DNA from: Haloarcula marina
GTDB lineage: Archaea > Halobacteriota > Halobacteria > Halobacteriales > Haloarculaceae
Assembly (NCBI RefSeq): GCF_024218775.1
Contig: NZ_CP100404.1
Coordinates: forward strand, 1,798,001-1,862,000
DNA: 64,000 bases
Reading direction: 5' to 3'
A program made the translations under genes and the position numbers. Numbering within the stretch: position 1 is the stretch's first letter; each line of letters starts with the position of its first letter. Below, piece by piece: positions 17,393 through 25,869 of the stretch. The notes under the pieces were generated by a model, which worked only from the letters and a program-made list of their open reading frames with translations, was not told the origin of the DNA and did not search any database.

Positions 17393-18889
17393 TTACGACC
17401 CTCCGCCCACGAGGCGGCTCAGGCCGACAGCGCCCGCGATTGCGGCCACAACGCCGGTAATCTGGCCCCAAATGTTGGAGAAGAACCCGCCGCTACTGGT
17501 GTCAGTCGGGCCGCCCGTCATGCTCGTGTCTTGGAGCGTGTCGGCCTCCTCGTTCTGGAGGAGGACGACCATGTGGACGCGGTGGTTCGTGTCCGCGCTG
17601 GCGTCGGCGATGAACGTCGCCGTCGACCCCTGCGAACCGAACGAACTCGTGACGCTGGAGTACGCACCGTCCTCGTCGGTGAGGTTGCCGAACTCCTCGT
17701 CGGTGTCCGCACCGGTCGCGACCTCGGCGACCACGTAACGGGACTCGACGAGGCCCTGCTCGAACTCCAGCGAGATGGTCCCGTGGATGATGTCGATAGC
17801 CGACGGGACCTCCATGTCCCCGTACAGTTCGAGTTTCTGTGGGTAGTTGTAGTCGTCAGCCGACGAGAACTCCGTCCAGTACTCGTCGCTGTCGGTCAGG
17901 TCGGCGAACTGGTAGTGAACATCGTAGACCTTGAGGTCAGTGATGACGGCGTTGTCGAAGGCCGACCCCATCGTGTCGAGGCCGGTCAGCTTCGCGACGC
18001 CGCCCTCGTAGTAGTCCGTGACGCTCGTCGTTTCGAGGTCGCCGTCGTTGTCGGTGTCACGCTGGATTTCGCCGAGCGTGTCCGTGCTCTTCGTGCCGAG
18101 GTCGAGGCCCGCGACTGTGACAGTCACGTCGTTGTCGAGCCCGACGATTTCGACTTTCTGGATGCCGTCGAACGTGCCGTCACCGCTCCCGCCCATCGGG
18201 AGGTCCGACATCCGCTGTTGGAAAACGATGCCGTTGCCCGTGCTGTTCGCGACGACGGCCTCGTTCGAGGCGTCTCGCGAAGAGTTGAGTTCGGCGTAGC
18301 GGTAGTCACCGTCAGCGTCGACGGCGCGGAGTTCGGCCGTACCGTCGAGGGTGTCGACGTTCAGGACGCCGGTCATGACGCGCTTGTTCGCGTCGGTGGT
18401 GATGCTGACGTTGTCCGAGAGGGTGGCCGTCGCGGTCTCCGTGCTGGCGACCATGGCGGCGAACTGGAGTTTGTCGACGCCGTCAGCGTCGGCGTCAGTG
18501 ATGGACATCGACGAGGACGCACCCGAGGAGGTGGTCCAGTCGGAGGCGACGGTCCAGTTTGCGGAGTTCTCCACTTCGCCGTCGATGCGTGGGAACAGCG
18601 TGTACCGGTCAGCGTCAACCTTGTCGAAGCGGACGCCAACGGGTGTGTCCTGCGATTGGTTCACCGTCGCCGGGAGACGAGCGATTTCGCCGGAGTCGTT
18701 GTAGTACTCCAGTGGGTCGTCCATCTCGCCCCGGTCGTGGGTGACGATTGTGAGTTCGTCCTCGACGAACGTCGGGTTCGGTGCTTTCTCTGAAGTGAAG
18801 TTCACTCCGGGGGCCGCCGAGGCGGTCCCAAGAGCGGGCGATGCGATGAGGGTCAGCGCGAGGAATACGGCCAGTATCGGTTTTCTCAT
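17393..18889 (-). CDS. Secreted surface protein with C-terminal membrane helix (spike-like)
   Basis: A 498-residue protein with a cleavable signal peptide (ends near TASAAPGV, residue 27) and a long, strongly acidic beta-rich ectodomain with many Asp/Thr/Ser residues. A short linker (TGGPTDTSSGG) leads to a terminal transmembrane helix, IWGQITGVVAAIAGAVGLSRL. This matches the overall design of pleolipovirus spike proteins, but I see no diagnostic motif. It is the first large gene of the operon. Its start overlaps the stop of the upstream 68-residue gene (ATGA). Confidence 0.8.
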   Translation of the reverse strand: MRKPILAVFLALTLIASPALGTASAAPGVNFTSEKAPNPTFVEDELTIVTHDRGEMDDPLEYYNDSGEIARLPATVNQSQDTPVGVRFDKVDADRYTLFPRIDGEVENSANWTVASDWTTSSGASSSMSITDADADGVDKLQFAAMVASTETATATLSDNVSITTDANKRVMTGVLNVDTLDGTAELRAVDADGDYRYAELNSSRDASNEAVVANSTGNGIVFQQRMSDLPMGGSGDGTFDGIQKVEIVGLDNDVTVTVAGLDLGTKSTDTLGEIQRDTDNDGDLETTSVTDYYEGGVAKLTGLDTMGSAFDNAVITDLKVYDVHYQFADLTDSDEYWTEFSSADDYNYPQKLELYGDMEVPSAIDIIHGTISLEFEQGLVESRYVVAEVATGADTDEEFGNLTDEDGAYSSVTSSFGSQGSTATFIADASADTNHRVHMVVLLQNEEADTLQDTSMTGGPTDTSSGGFFSNIWGQITGVVAAIAGAVGLSRLVGGGS

Positions 18890-19092
18890 GCGGTTTCGGG
18901 GCGGTTCCGGTCGCTACCCGTGGTTTCGTGATACTGTTCGGCGTCGAGGTCGCGACTCGCGCCACCCGCCTCGTGACGGATTCGGGCGCGCTCTCGCTCG
19001 TCGATGTTTCGCCACTCTGTTCGGAACGGCCCTGGTGCGGAGTCAGCCGCGTTATCCGGCGGTTCGTCGCCGCCAGACTCGTGGTCAGGCAT
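18886..19092 (-). CDS. Small soluble protein at the head of the membrane operon
   Basis: A 68-residue, highly polar protein with no membrane helix, rich in Asp, Glu and Arg. It is the promoter-proximal gene of the leftward membrane module and overlaps the spike-like gene by 4 nt. The 5' leader may contain the hairpin CCCGCTG/CAGCGGG (about 19109-19127). A divergent promoter region separates it from the AbrB-like gene. Function unknown; a regulator or assembly factor is possible. Confidence 0.6.
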   Translation of the reverse strand: MPDHESGGDEPPDNAADSAPGPFRTEWRNIDERERARIRHEAGGASRDLDAEQYHETTGSDRNRPETA

Positions 19093-19246
19093 GGTAGAGG
19101 TACTAGCCCGCTGTTTCCCAGCGGGTTGCCCGCTCACCCACGGCTTAAGCCATATACTCCCCGCTGAGCGTACAGAACATGCGCCGCTGGTGCACCAACG
19201 TCGCCATGGAAGCTAAGTTTAATAGTCCAGATATGTCCCTTCCTCT
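19093..19246. promoter_or_regulatory. Divergent promoter region between the membrane operon and the AbrB-like gene
   Basis: Rightward, the box AGTTTAATAG (19216-19225) lies about 26 nt before the ATG at 19247. Leftward, a TATATGG-like element (about 19152-19160) precedes the membrane operon. A CCCGCTG/CAGCGGG hairpin lies between, close to the leftward start. The arrangement would let the AbrB-like protein control both directions. Confidence 0.55.
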
Positions 19247-19504
19247 ATGCAGAAACTTCAGAACCGGAACGGATCCGGTGTGGTGACGGTTCCGAAATCG
19301 TTCCTCGACCGTGACGGCCTCCTAGATGAGGATGGCGAGCCCGATGAGTCGCATCTCATGGTCGAGCGCCTCGGGGAGCGCGCCTATGTGGTGCGGGTTT
19401 GTGACGGCGACATTCCAGAATTGTCTGAGTGTGAGGAGATTCAACGAATCGCTGCTGAACGGATGCTAGACGAGGACGTATTTGGACGTCGGCAGGGTGA
19501 GTGA
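19247..19504 (+). CDS. AbrB/SpoVT-like small DNA-binding protein
   Basis: An 85-residue protein. The first 55 residues (QKLQNRNGSGVVTVPKSFL) match the swapped-hairpin AbrB pattern of a short strand, a turn, then VTVPK. The leaderless promoter is clear. It is divergent to the membrane operon, which makes it the best candidate regulator for that operon. AbrB-like proteins are also antitoxins, but no toxin gene follows it. Confidence 0.75.
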   Translation: MQKLQNRNGSGVVTVPKSFLDRDGLLDEDGEPDESHLMVERLGERAYVVRVCDGDIPELSECEEIQRIAAERMLDEDVFGRRQGE

Positions 19505-19684
19505 GGACAGGTTGATAGGTAGTCAGTACGGTACATTCAGCAAGCGAGGATCGTCCATTCCGCGTTTCAGTAATGAATCTTTTATCAATTAGGTCAACAA
19601 ATCACTCGGTGCCCAAATCCACTCTTTGTTCAGCACGTGCACATCAAAAATAATTGCAGCATCACCGACTCATAGCTAAATCAA

Positions 19685-20533
19685 TTACAAAACAGATTCC
19701 AAATCTTCAGAAATAAGCTCAACCCGAATCTGCCGGGTAAGTTCATTGAGTACCGTCGGAATAACCAGTGATAAATATCCGTCCTCAGACCAATCGATAG
19801 CATACTCAAGCATCCAAGTCGGGACCTCAGTTGTCAACTTCCACTGTGAATCTGTTTTATTGTCCTCTATATGGAACTGAGTCGCATTCGATACCTCACT
19901 ATCTGTGAGCGTTGCAGAAGCAAATAATGAGTCAGTATTCGACAACATTTCCTCGGGGAGCGTCCCGCGCAGGGCGACTGGGTAGCTGGTTGTAATGCTC
20001 GCGAAATGCCACCTATTTCTTTGAATTTCCGAAAAGTACGTGTTGACGGCGTTTTCAGCTTCTTTATGGGTCTGTGGATTATGCTGTCTAAGTATTTCAT
20101 CTACAACAGGACGGAGATGTCCGAGCGGAACCAGATAGATACCGTGGGCACGCGCCAATTTGATGGCACTAGATGAAAATCCTGAGGTCGAAAAGACGGC
20201 AAAACACTCCACTCGTCGGTCACCTGCTGGATCTCCTGATTGACTCTCATAATTTTCGTCGATGTCCTTTCGGACTGTGATCGCCTCGCGAATGATATCA
20301 ACTCCGACAGAGTAGTTTGGTTTGTAGCATTTTGCTTCGCCGAACAGCCGAATCGGATTTACAAACGGGATTGAGTGCTTGTATTGACCGAACGCATCTA
20401 ATTCGTGGTCCGCCCCACGACCCTCGAATTTGCCTGTACTCGGGTCAAACTTCGGGTCATCTCGATTAAGCCGGTCGTAGCCTTGATTGAGGAGTATCTT
20501 CTGGACGATTTGTTCCAGAACCTTGCCTTTCAT
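19685..20533 (-). CDS. PD-(D/E)XK family endonuclease (Mrr-like)
   Basis: A 282-residue protein. The N-terminal half shows the nuclease core: an early Glu (E7) in the first helix, Asp46 in HELDAF, and the E66-A-K68 signature in LFGEAKCYK, followed by a helix with GVDIIREAI. This matches Mrr_cat-type enzymes that cut DNA or modified DNA. The C-terminal half (about residues 150-282) is an unrecognised domain. A TTTAAAT box 28 nt upstream indicates a leaderless promoter. Low GC and its place in the cargo zone suggest a defence or inter-element conflict role. Confidence 0.75.
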   Translation of the reverse strand: MKGKVLEQIVQKILLNQGYDRLNRDDPKFDPSTGKFEGRGADHELDAFGQYKHSIPFVNPIRLFGEAKCYKPNYSVGVDIIREAITVRKDIDENYESQSGDPAGDRRVECFAVFSTSGFSSSAIKLARAHGIYLVPLGHLRPVVDEILRQHNPQTHKEAENAVNTYFSEIQRNRWHFASITTSYPVALRGTLPEEMLSNTDSLFASATLTDSEVSNATQFHIEDNKTDSQWKLTTEVPTWMLEYAIDWSEDGYLSLVIPTVLNELTRQIRVELISEDLESVL

Positions 20534-20841
20534 GCAAATCGAATCTGGGCGTGGGTTTAAATCAATATTTCAAACAGCATAATGGTCTCGCCTGTACCTC
20601 TGTGCCAGTGGGGAATGCGCCCAGCACACCTTCAACAAAATATCAGCGGATGAAGGTTTCAACAGAGCCGACTTACCCCCAATAGCGTAGCTTTGTGTCT
20701 CCTTCTTATCCATAAAATCCTAACACCGATAGGAATGGTTGGGACGCTTACAGTACACTGTCGGCCGCTGCCGGTCCTGATGTAGTTTGCAATACTGTAG
20801 GCACAGCATCTGCAGACACCGGTAGTTCCCCCAACGTCGGT

Positions 20842-20861
20842 GAGTGAGTCGTTACTCACTC
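20842..20861. promoter_or_regulatory. Perfect inverted repeat upstream of the 85-residue gene
   Basis: GAGTGAGT-CGTT-ACTCACTC ends 33 nt before the ATG at 20895, the position of an operator near the archaeal promoter. The rest of the 360-nt gap (20534-20894) has stop codons in all useful frames and only the leftward promoter of the nuclease gene. Confidence 0.5.
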
Positions 20862-20894
20862 TTTACTTTTTGAGCTTGCTTTCGGATAACAAGT

Positions 20895-21152
20895 ATGTCT
20901 GAAGCGACAGAGTTCGCGAAAGCGCAGGTATTCGGTCAGCATGATGGTCAGAGTGGGCGCCGAAATATGGTATTCCGCGATGGCAAGTTTAGGCTTGATG
21001 AACAAGGGAATCTCCACATAGAAACGCAAGAGGGGTATGTCACGTACAATTGGCGGTACTGGGAATCGATAAAGACAGATGAAGAGATTGAGAGCGAACG
21101 TGCGAATTTCAACGAGGAAATGTCTAAGAAGCTCTTTGGTGGGAACGAGTGA
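20895..21152 (+). CDS. Hypothetical 85-residue protein
   Basis: A polar protein starting MSEATEFAKAQVFG, predicted as a beta-rich middle (FRDGKFRLDEQGNLHIETQEG) flanked by helices. No Cys and no membrane helix. It is a single gene with a probable operator just upstream and lies convergent to the YdjM-like gene. Not recognised. Confidence 0.55.
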   Translation: MSEATEFAKAQVFGQHDGQSGRRNMVFRDGKFRLDEQGNLHIETQEGYVTYNWRYWESIKTDEEIESERANFNEEMSKKLFGGNE

Positions 21153-21179
21153 CCTACCAATGCTAACACGGCTACAACT

Positions 21180-22100
21180 TCAAAAATGAGGCGGTGATTC
21201 TCGATTCAGAATCATATCTCGACGTCCGTTCGCAGGGGATGGCGCATTCGCCAGCGATTGTCTCTTTCTATGTCGCCACTTTGACTTGTCTGTTATTAGA
21301 GCCTGGCCTTTTCCAAGATTTCCCCTCGGACGCGTATTTGTCCCCGCTCTCTGCATGAGCACGTCTTTCTGGGCTCTAAGTGCTTCGATTATCTCAGTCA
21401 ACTCTGATTTCGCTATCGAGAAGGTACCCTTTACTCGGCCTGCAATATCGGTGACTGGCTGGCGGATTTTCTGCCAGTCATCGTTAGAGAAAATGAGACG
21501 ACCGAGCACCGTAGCCCATGACACCACTGCGACAGCCACGCCAACCTGGTATAATAAAAGATTCAATTGTGGAGATACCGATGAAACAAGGCCAAGCGTG
21601 AATGAATGGGAAGAAATCGGCCAGAGCAATTGTAATGCTGACCCACCAACACCGTGGGTCGGAATATCTCCCAAACCGTGAAGACCAATACCCGAAGTGA
21701 TGGCAGTTCCAAAGAGAGAAGCATTTTCTCTAATGCTCGGAGCGACGTATTCCCGTAGAAACGGGATATTCCATTGCTTTGATATTGTGTCTAATGTATC
21801 GGCCACTCGCTTGCCAATGCGTGGTACGGAGTGTCTGAGGCCTTCCGCCGTAGCCAACGAATGTGTAACAGTGCGATGCCCCAGTCCCAGCGACAAGTCG
21901 TAATCGACAATACCTGAAACAAGCCCTGCAGTAGCGACAGCAGCTATTCCTTTCAGGACAACAGGGCTTCGATTGGCGAGTCTTTTTTCGAAGGTTTCTG
22001 TCTTCCTTTGCTTCTGTTGATCGAATCGTCTATGAAGCAGATAGGCAGTCCCCGCGCTAGCGATACCGAGGGTAACTCCAAGATGGCCCTGACGATACAT
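21180..22100 (-). CDS. YdjM/DUF457-type membrane-bound metal-dependent hydrolase
   Basis: A 306-residue protein. The conserved features of the family are visible: GHLGVTLG near the N terminus, SGIVDYDL and GLGHRTVTHSLA in the middle, and HGLGDIPTHGV followed by LLWPIS, giving the His/Asp metal ligands. Hydrophobic segments occur throughout the first 220 residues, and a basic, poorly ordered tail of about 85 residues follows. Related proteins act on lipids or phosphate esters at the membrane, but the substrate is unknown. It is AT-rich cargo. Confidence 0.75.
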   Translation of the reverse strand: MYRQGHLGVTLGIASAGTAYLLHRRFDQQKQRKTETFEKRLANRSPVVLKGIAAVATAGLVSGIVDYDLSLGLGHRTVTHSLATAEGLRHSVPRIGKRVADTLDTISKQWNIPFLREYVAPSIRENASLFGTAITSGIGLHGLGDIPTHGVGGSALQLLWPISSHSFTLGLVSSVSPQLNLLLYQVGVAVAVVSWATVLGRLIFSNDDWQKIRQPVTDIAGRVKGTFSIAKSELTEIIEALRAQKDVLMQRAGTNTRPRGNLGKGQALITDKSKWRHRKRQSLANAPSPANGRRDMILNRESPPHF

Positions 22101-22316
22101 AATATCACGTGATTATTTCTGCCAATCATGGCGTTCTTGAATCGAGTTCCAGCTATGCATCGTACCTTGCTCTGGATTACAACGCCTTTGTTAGAAGGTG
22201 ATAATTCGATTTGACAGGACCAAACCCCAGCATTGACGGAGGATTTCTTGGTTCTTGGTTGTCGTGGTAATCAGTGGACTAAGGTTTGGGCTGTGGAGAG
22301 GAGAGAGTTAACACAA

Positions 22317-22700
22317 TTACGTGAATCTGATGTCTTCTGGTTCAACTAAGATTTGAACGTCTTCCCCGTCGTGCGAACAGAGAAGGTCATCCCCGGCAGG
22401 TTCGTATTCGTGTCTTAGCTCGTCTCCACCATCTCGTGAGACAACGAGATGGTCAACGCGATTTTCGACACCCTTTGATTCGTTACCGTGTCCCGCTGGC
22501 AACGAGTACGAGTGATCGAGTAACAGGGAGCCATCTCTCGCGTAGACGGCTACAGAAAGCGAGACCTGTTGATCAGTGTGGTTCCTCGGGATGATTTCGA
22601 CGGTCGTTCCTTCTCCACTCCGCTCTCCGTCAAGGTCGAGGCAACCAGTTATTGTGAGACTGCACCCAAGAGCGGTGGAGAGGAGGGCACGTCGTTTCAC
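22317..22700 (-). CDS. Small lipoprotein
   Basis: A 127-residue lipoprotein. The GTG start (VKRRALLSTALG) was chosen because it places a basic N terminus and a hydrophobic core directly before the lipobox LTITGC (Cys about residue 20). The mature part is beta-rich (TVEIIPRNHTDQQVSLSVAVYARDGSLL), like small immunoglobulin-fold lipoproteins of haloarchaea. A longer ATG frame exists upstream but lacks signal-peptide logic. Confidence 0.65.
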   Translation of the reverse strand: MKRRALLSTALGCSLTITGCLDLDGERSGEGTTVEIIPRNHTDQQVSLSVAVYARDGSLLLDHSYSLPAGHGNESKGVENRVDHLVVSRDGGDELRHEYEPAGDDLLCSHDGEDVQILVEPEDIRFT

Positions 22701-22855
22701 GCATAAAATTCCAGTTGGGATCTGGAAAAGCCTTCTCACCGGTTGGTAGTACGCACATCTACTGAGCAGCGTATTCACCCGTTCAGCCCTGAAACGAAAT
22801 GGCCAGTCGAGAGATTGAGTTAGTCACAATGATACCGGTTAGTACTTATAGAGAG

Positions 22856-23197
22856 CTACGGTGCAATCGGAGTGTCGCGGTCGGTATTGAGTCCGCGGTG
22901 TGGCACATCACCAGAGAATTCAAATTCGTCGTACCAGACAGTAGGCCGTTTGGCCCGCCCGACATCTTCGAGCTCGATCAATCCGTAGTCGGTGAGTTCG
23001 TGGACGTTTTCGGTCACTTCGGGTGGATGCCGATCGACAAGGCGAGCGAGTTCGCGGATGCTGTCTGGTTCATGTTCAACAATCGCCTCTAGGAGTTCCA
23101 GATTAGTCGGCCGGAAGAGGCGGCCGAACGTCGCCAAACTCTCGATACTGAGTCGGGACGGTTTGGATTCGATATCTTCTCCGGCGTCAATAGCCAC
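22856..23197 (-). CDS. TumA/HVO_A0114-family wHTH antitoxin, N terminus shifted
   Basis: 113 residues from a GTG start. The winged helix is clear (LELLEAIVEHEPDSIRELARLVDRHPPEVTENVHELTDYGLIELE, residues about 33-77), as in the HVO_A0114 putative DNA-binding family that pairs with TumE-type toxins. In this frame a stop lies 15 nt before the GTG. The expected N terminus (ATG near 23262, MTQTLQITIG) is in another frame and would join at EDTLVAIDAG with a one-base change. The product may therefore be truncated but still bind DNA. Confidence 0.6.
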   Translation of the reverse strand: MAIDAGEDIESKPSRLSIESLATFGRLFRPTNLELLEAIVEHEPDSIRELARLVDRHPPEVTENVHELTDYGLIELEDVGRAKRPTVWYDEFEFSGDVPHRGLNTDRDTPIAP

Positions 23198-23286
23198 AAG
23201 GGTATCCTCTTACCTTTGCGGTCTGGACGCGTACCGATCGTGATTTGGAGCGTTTGAGTCATGGATTGGTGTGGGAGTGCAGTCTG

Positions 23287-23582
23287 CTACCATTCGATAC
23301 GTTTCTCGGGCGGGAGTGCAACACGCCAGGCCTGATAGTGTGACTGAAGTCCGTCGAATTTGATCTCGAATGCTTGTCCTGCGATATGGAGTTCGTGTGG
23401 GCCGTGATGGTTGTCATAGCGGATGATTGGTCGTTGGCTCCGGCCTCACCATAGTGGAAGGCGTATTTGATCTCTTCTGGATACTGGTCAGACTCTGGGA
23501 TATCGAGGATGCGTATCCGAGCGACAGTTCCGTCGTCGTAGGCCTGAATCTCATCTTCCAGCACTGCGACGTCATCGGCCAT
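23287..23582 (-). pseudogene. TumE-family (DUF6516) toxin gene with a frameshift
   Basis: The first 45 residues (MADDVAVLEDEIQAY, then EEIKYAFHYGEAG) are in one frame. The family continues in another frame as IIRYDNHHGPHEL, then HYQAWRVALPPEKRIEW and stop. A single-base indel near GCCGGAGCCAACGACC (about 23432-23447) separates the two halves. The unshifted frame runs on to a different tail ending HSHTNP. With its frameshifted partner antitoxin downstream, the pair looks inactivated, unless this is sequencing error. Confidence 0.7.
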
Positions 23583-23691
23583 CGCTAACTGTTAGTTTTA
23601 ATCCTAACATCATGAGTGTTAGAGTGAATACTAACATAATACGATTCATACCTTTCACACCAGCAGAAGCGTTCAGCAACCGATTATGCGG

Positions 23692-24291
23692 TCAATCATG
23701 ACCTATCTCAGCAAACGCGTCGTCGATGACTTCCTCACTGGGTGCGTTTAGGTAGGGTTCGATAGCAGCGAAACTGTCCCATCCCCCGACAGCCATTACG
23801 ACCCGCGGATTTACCTGCTCGTCGACCAGGAGGCGCTGAGCGAACCGTCGACGGAGGTCGTGAGTACTAACCTTCTCGAAATCTTCGTCACCAGTCGCCT
23901 TGGCGGCTCGACTCGCCGTCCGTCGGACGACCGCACGGACGCCGGGTTGCGAGAGGTCGATGTATGAGTCCTTCGGCGCGATGTTGTGTTCGTTCTGGTA
24001 GCGCTGGAGATCCCGCTCGACGCTGTCGGGGAGGTAGGCATCGCGAGGCTTTCCGCCGTTACCGCTCGTGTCCTTGCCTGCCCGGACGCGGAGGCGGTAC
24101 TGCCCGCGCTCGCTCTCTTTCACGTCGACAGGGCTGACCTGTGGGATTTCGAAGGCACGTAGGCCGACGAGCGCACCTAGCTGGATAATCAGGTCGTCGC
24201 GCTGGCTGTTCGTCGCCCGTCGGAGGTCATCGATTTCACTGTCGGTCAGCCAGACCTTGTGTTCCGTACCCCGGGTGGCCTCAATTCGCAT
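23692..24291 (-). CDS. Minimal tyrosine recombinase (catalytic domain only)
   Basis: A 199-residue recombinase with the catalytic set: R45 in GLRAFEI, H144-x-x-R147 in THDLRR, G170-W171 in VGGWD and nucleophile Y180 in IEPYL. It lacks the N-terminal SAM-like core-binding domain of normal integrases, being about 100 residues short. It belongs to a type seen in haloarchaeal elements. It is the second recombinase in this element and does not lie next to an att end, so it may act on resolution, inversion or an earlier nested insertion. Confidence 0.8.
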   Translation of the reverse strand: MRIEATRGTEHKVWLTDSEIDDLRRATNSQRDDLIIQLGALVGLRAFEIPQVSPVDVKESERGQYRLRVRAGKDTSGNGGKPRDAYLPDSVERDLQRYQNEHNIAPKDSYIDLSQPGVRAVVRRTASRAAKATGDEDFEKVSTHDLRRRFAQRLLVDEQVNPRVVMAVGGWDSFAAIEPYLNAPSEEVIDDAFAEIGHD

Positions 24292-24567
24292 TACGATTAA
24301 TTGAGTTTCCGCTAGGAAAGGTATTGCGGACAGCGCGGTCAGCCCGGATTCATACCGTATTTCGAGTGAAAGCTGATGTGTCTGTTACGACTTTTGGGAC
24401 AAGTCGTTATTCCTTATTGGCGTTCCCCGTTGGAGAGATAGCTGTTGCAGGATACGTGCACGCGCGGAAAATTAATGAGGGACTTTTTAATGCATCTGGC
24501 CCACCTAATATCTGGTCGGAGATCCCGGCCACGGTGCGGGATATGACCGCACCGAAGGTGTATAGAA

Positions 24568-24714
24568 ATGTCTGCGATTGTTTCGGTCTCGGGTGTTGCC
24601 GCACCCGGGATTGCGATTGTCTGCAGTGGAGCACTGGCGTTCGCAGGGTTCCACGCCACCGCGCTTGTCTTTCTGGCTGGCGGACTGGTGACGTGGGCCT
24701 ATGTGAACAAGTAA
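24568..24714 (+). CDS. Small hydrophobic protein (48 residues)
   Basis: An ATG-to-TAA frame of 48 residues, almost entirely two hydrophobic helices (VAAPGIAIVCSGALAF and ALVFLAGGLVTWAYV) with a charged end. It is followed immediately by several hairpins. Upstream (24292-24567) no other gene is evident. Plausible as a small membrane protein but too short for certainty. Confidence 0.5.
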   Translation: MSAIVSVSGVAAPGIAIVCSGALAFAGFHATALVFLAGGLVTWAYVNK

Positions 24715-24717
24715 CCG

Positions 24718-24868
24718 CTGGCGCAAGCCAGTTGGTCCCGCCTCTGGTGGGTTTCTGAGCAAAGGTGTATAGTCTGCGATGCCCTTGAGCGGGCAGTCTG
24801 CAGTGGGTTGGCTACACCGCCGTTGCCGCGGCGGTTCGCTTTGGTGGTCACAGGCCTCTCTGGTGACC
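24718..24868. other. Cluster of four hairpins in a gene-free stretch
   Basis: In 150 nt there are CTGGC-GCAA-GCCAG (24718-24731, a GNRA-type loop), GCCC/GGGC (24781-24794), ACCGCC/GGCGGT (24816-24835) and GGTCAC/GTGACC (24846-24868). The whole gap 24715-25110 has no convincing gene. It may be a structured RNA or a terminator array. Confidence 0.4.
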
Positions 24869-25110
24869 GTGTGAGAATACTGGTTACGCATTGAAAACGT
24901 TTGTGTGAATCATCTACCCGCCACCATCATCGCCCTCGTCGCGCTCCCGCCAAGTTCTACCACTGTGGCTTATTGGAAAAGTCGATACTCGTGAAGTTAT
25001 TTTAAACTTGGATTCGATGATGAGCCGTTCAGGTAGACCGGCGAGTATAGCGCTGAAGCACCTGCTAGTTGCAAACAATAATCCGAGTTCTCTATCAAAG
25101 CATTCCCGTG

Positions 25111-25569
25111 CTAAAACGGTAAGAACTCAATCACGGTAATCGCACTTCCGCTGATTGATAGGGCTGATGGTAACTTCTTTACCCGCTCCTCCCAGCTAGA
25201 ATGAGAGTCCATAAATTCCGGATCATGCAGCTTCTGCACAATCTCTCGAACCAGTTCCCGTGCCTCAGTCTCCGAATCCACACCATCACAATAAACTACC
25301 GCTGCACTCTCCGCCTCCGACGGTCGTTCACTTAGCAGCAACAACACTGGCAACCGCCCCATATCAATGTGCTCTTCTAACTTGGAGATCACCTCCTGCA
25401 TTCCCGCAACGTCCCCGGTCCGCACATACAGTTGGTCCCGGCCCATCTCTACCCCGATGTCTTCCAACCCTAACGAGGTTAGCGGATGCTTCCCACCGTC
25501 AAACGCTATTTCCAAGATATAAGCCTCACTTCCCTTTACCTCGCTCAAATTCGCTGAATATCGGGCCAT
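25111..25569 (-). CDS. Hypothetical 152-residue protein
   Basis: A soluble, acidic protein with an alternating alpha/beta pattern, no Cys cluster and one hydrophobic C-terminal strand (SALSISGSAITVIEFLPF). An AT-rich TATA (about 25590-25600) lies 26 nt upstream, a strong leaderless promoter. Not recognised. The DNA is AT-richer than the membrane module, so it is cargo. Confidence 0.65.
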   Translation of the reverse strand: MARYSANLSEVKGSEAYILEIAFDGGKHPLTSLGLEDIGVEMGRDQLYVRTGDVAGMQEVISKLEEHIDMGRLPVLLLLSERPSEAESAAVVYCDGVDSETEARELVREIVQKLHDPEFMDSHSSWEERVKKLPSALSISGSAITVIEFLPF

Positions 25570-25869
25570 ACTCCTATTTCACACCAATATTATTAATAAT
25601 TTAACATGAGTTGTTTACGCTCACTTTTCCTTGGAATTCAGGGGCCAGTTAGAGCAAGTGCCAGAGGTTTGTCTGACAATATATTTACTCGGCTGTCTGC
25701 AAAAAATAGCGGCCCTCACGCACAGGCAGCCTACTGAGGTCAACCCTCATTCATATCTGGAGATGGATGAAACGCTATTCCAAGCATTTGTAATTGAAGA
25801 GAGACCGCTGACAGCATTGTTCAAACTGCAAAAAATTTCATATATGTCATGATGGTGAGTGTCACACCA
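25570..25869. other. 300-nt gene-free stretch
   Basis: AT-rich. It holds the leftward promoter of the 152-residue gene at its left end. A possible 73-residue rightward frame (25631-25852) has no start signal or coding character, so I see no gene here. Confidence 0.5.

Noticed and set aside
17531-18793. A 420-codon frame antisense to the spike-like gene
   Set aside because: Shadow of the acidic GC-rich ectodomain coding strand; the other strand has signal peptide, membrane anchor and operon context.
25631-25852. A 73-codon rightward frame in the AT-rich gap
   Set aside because: No promoter-to-start logic, no recognisable composition, in a stretch with many stops in neighbouring frames.
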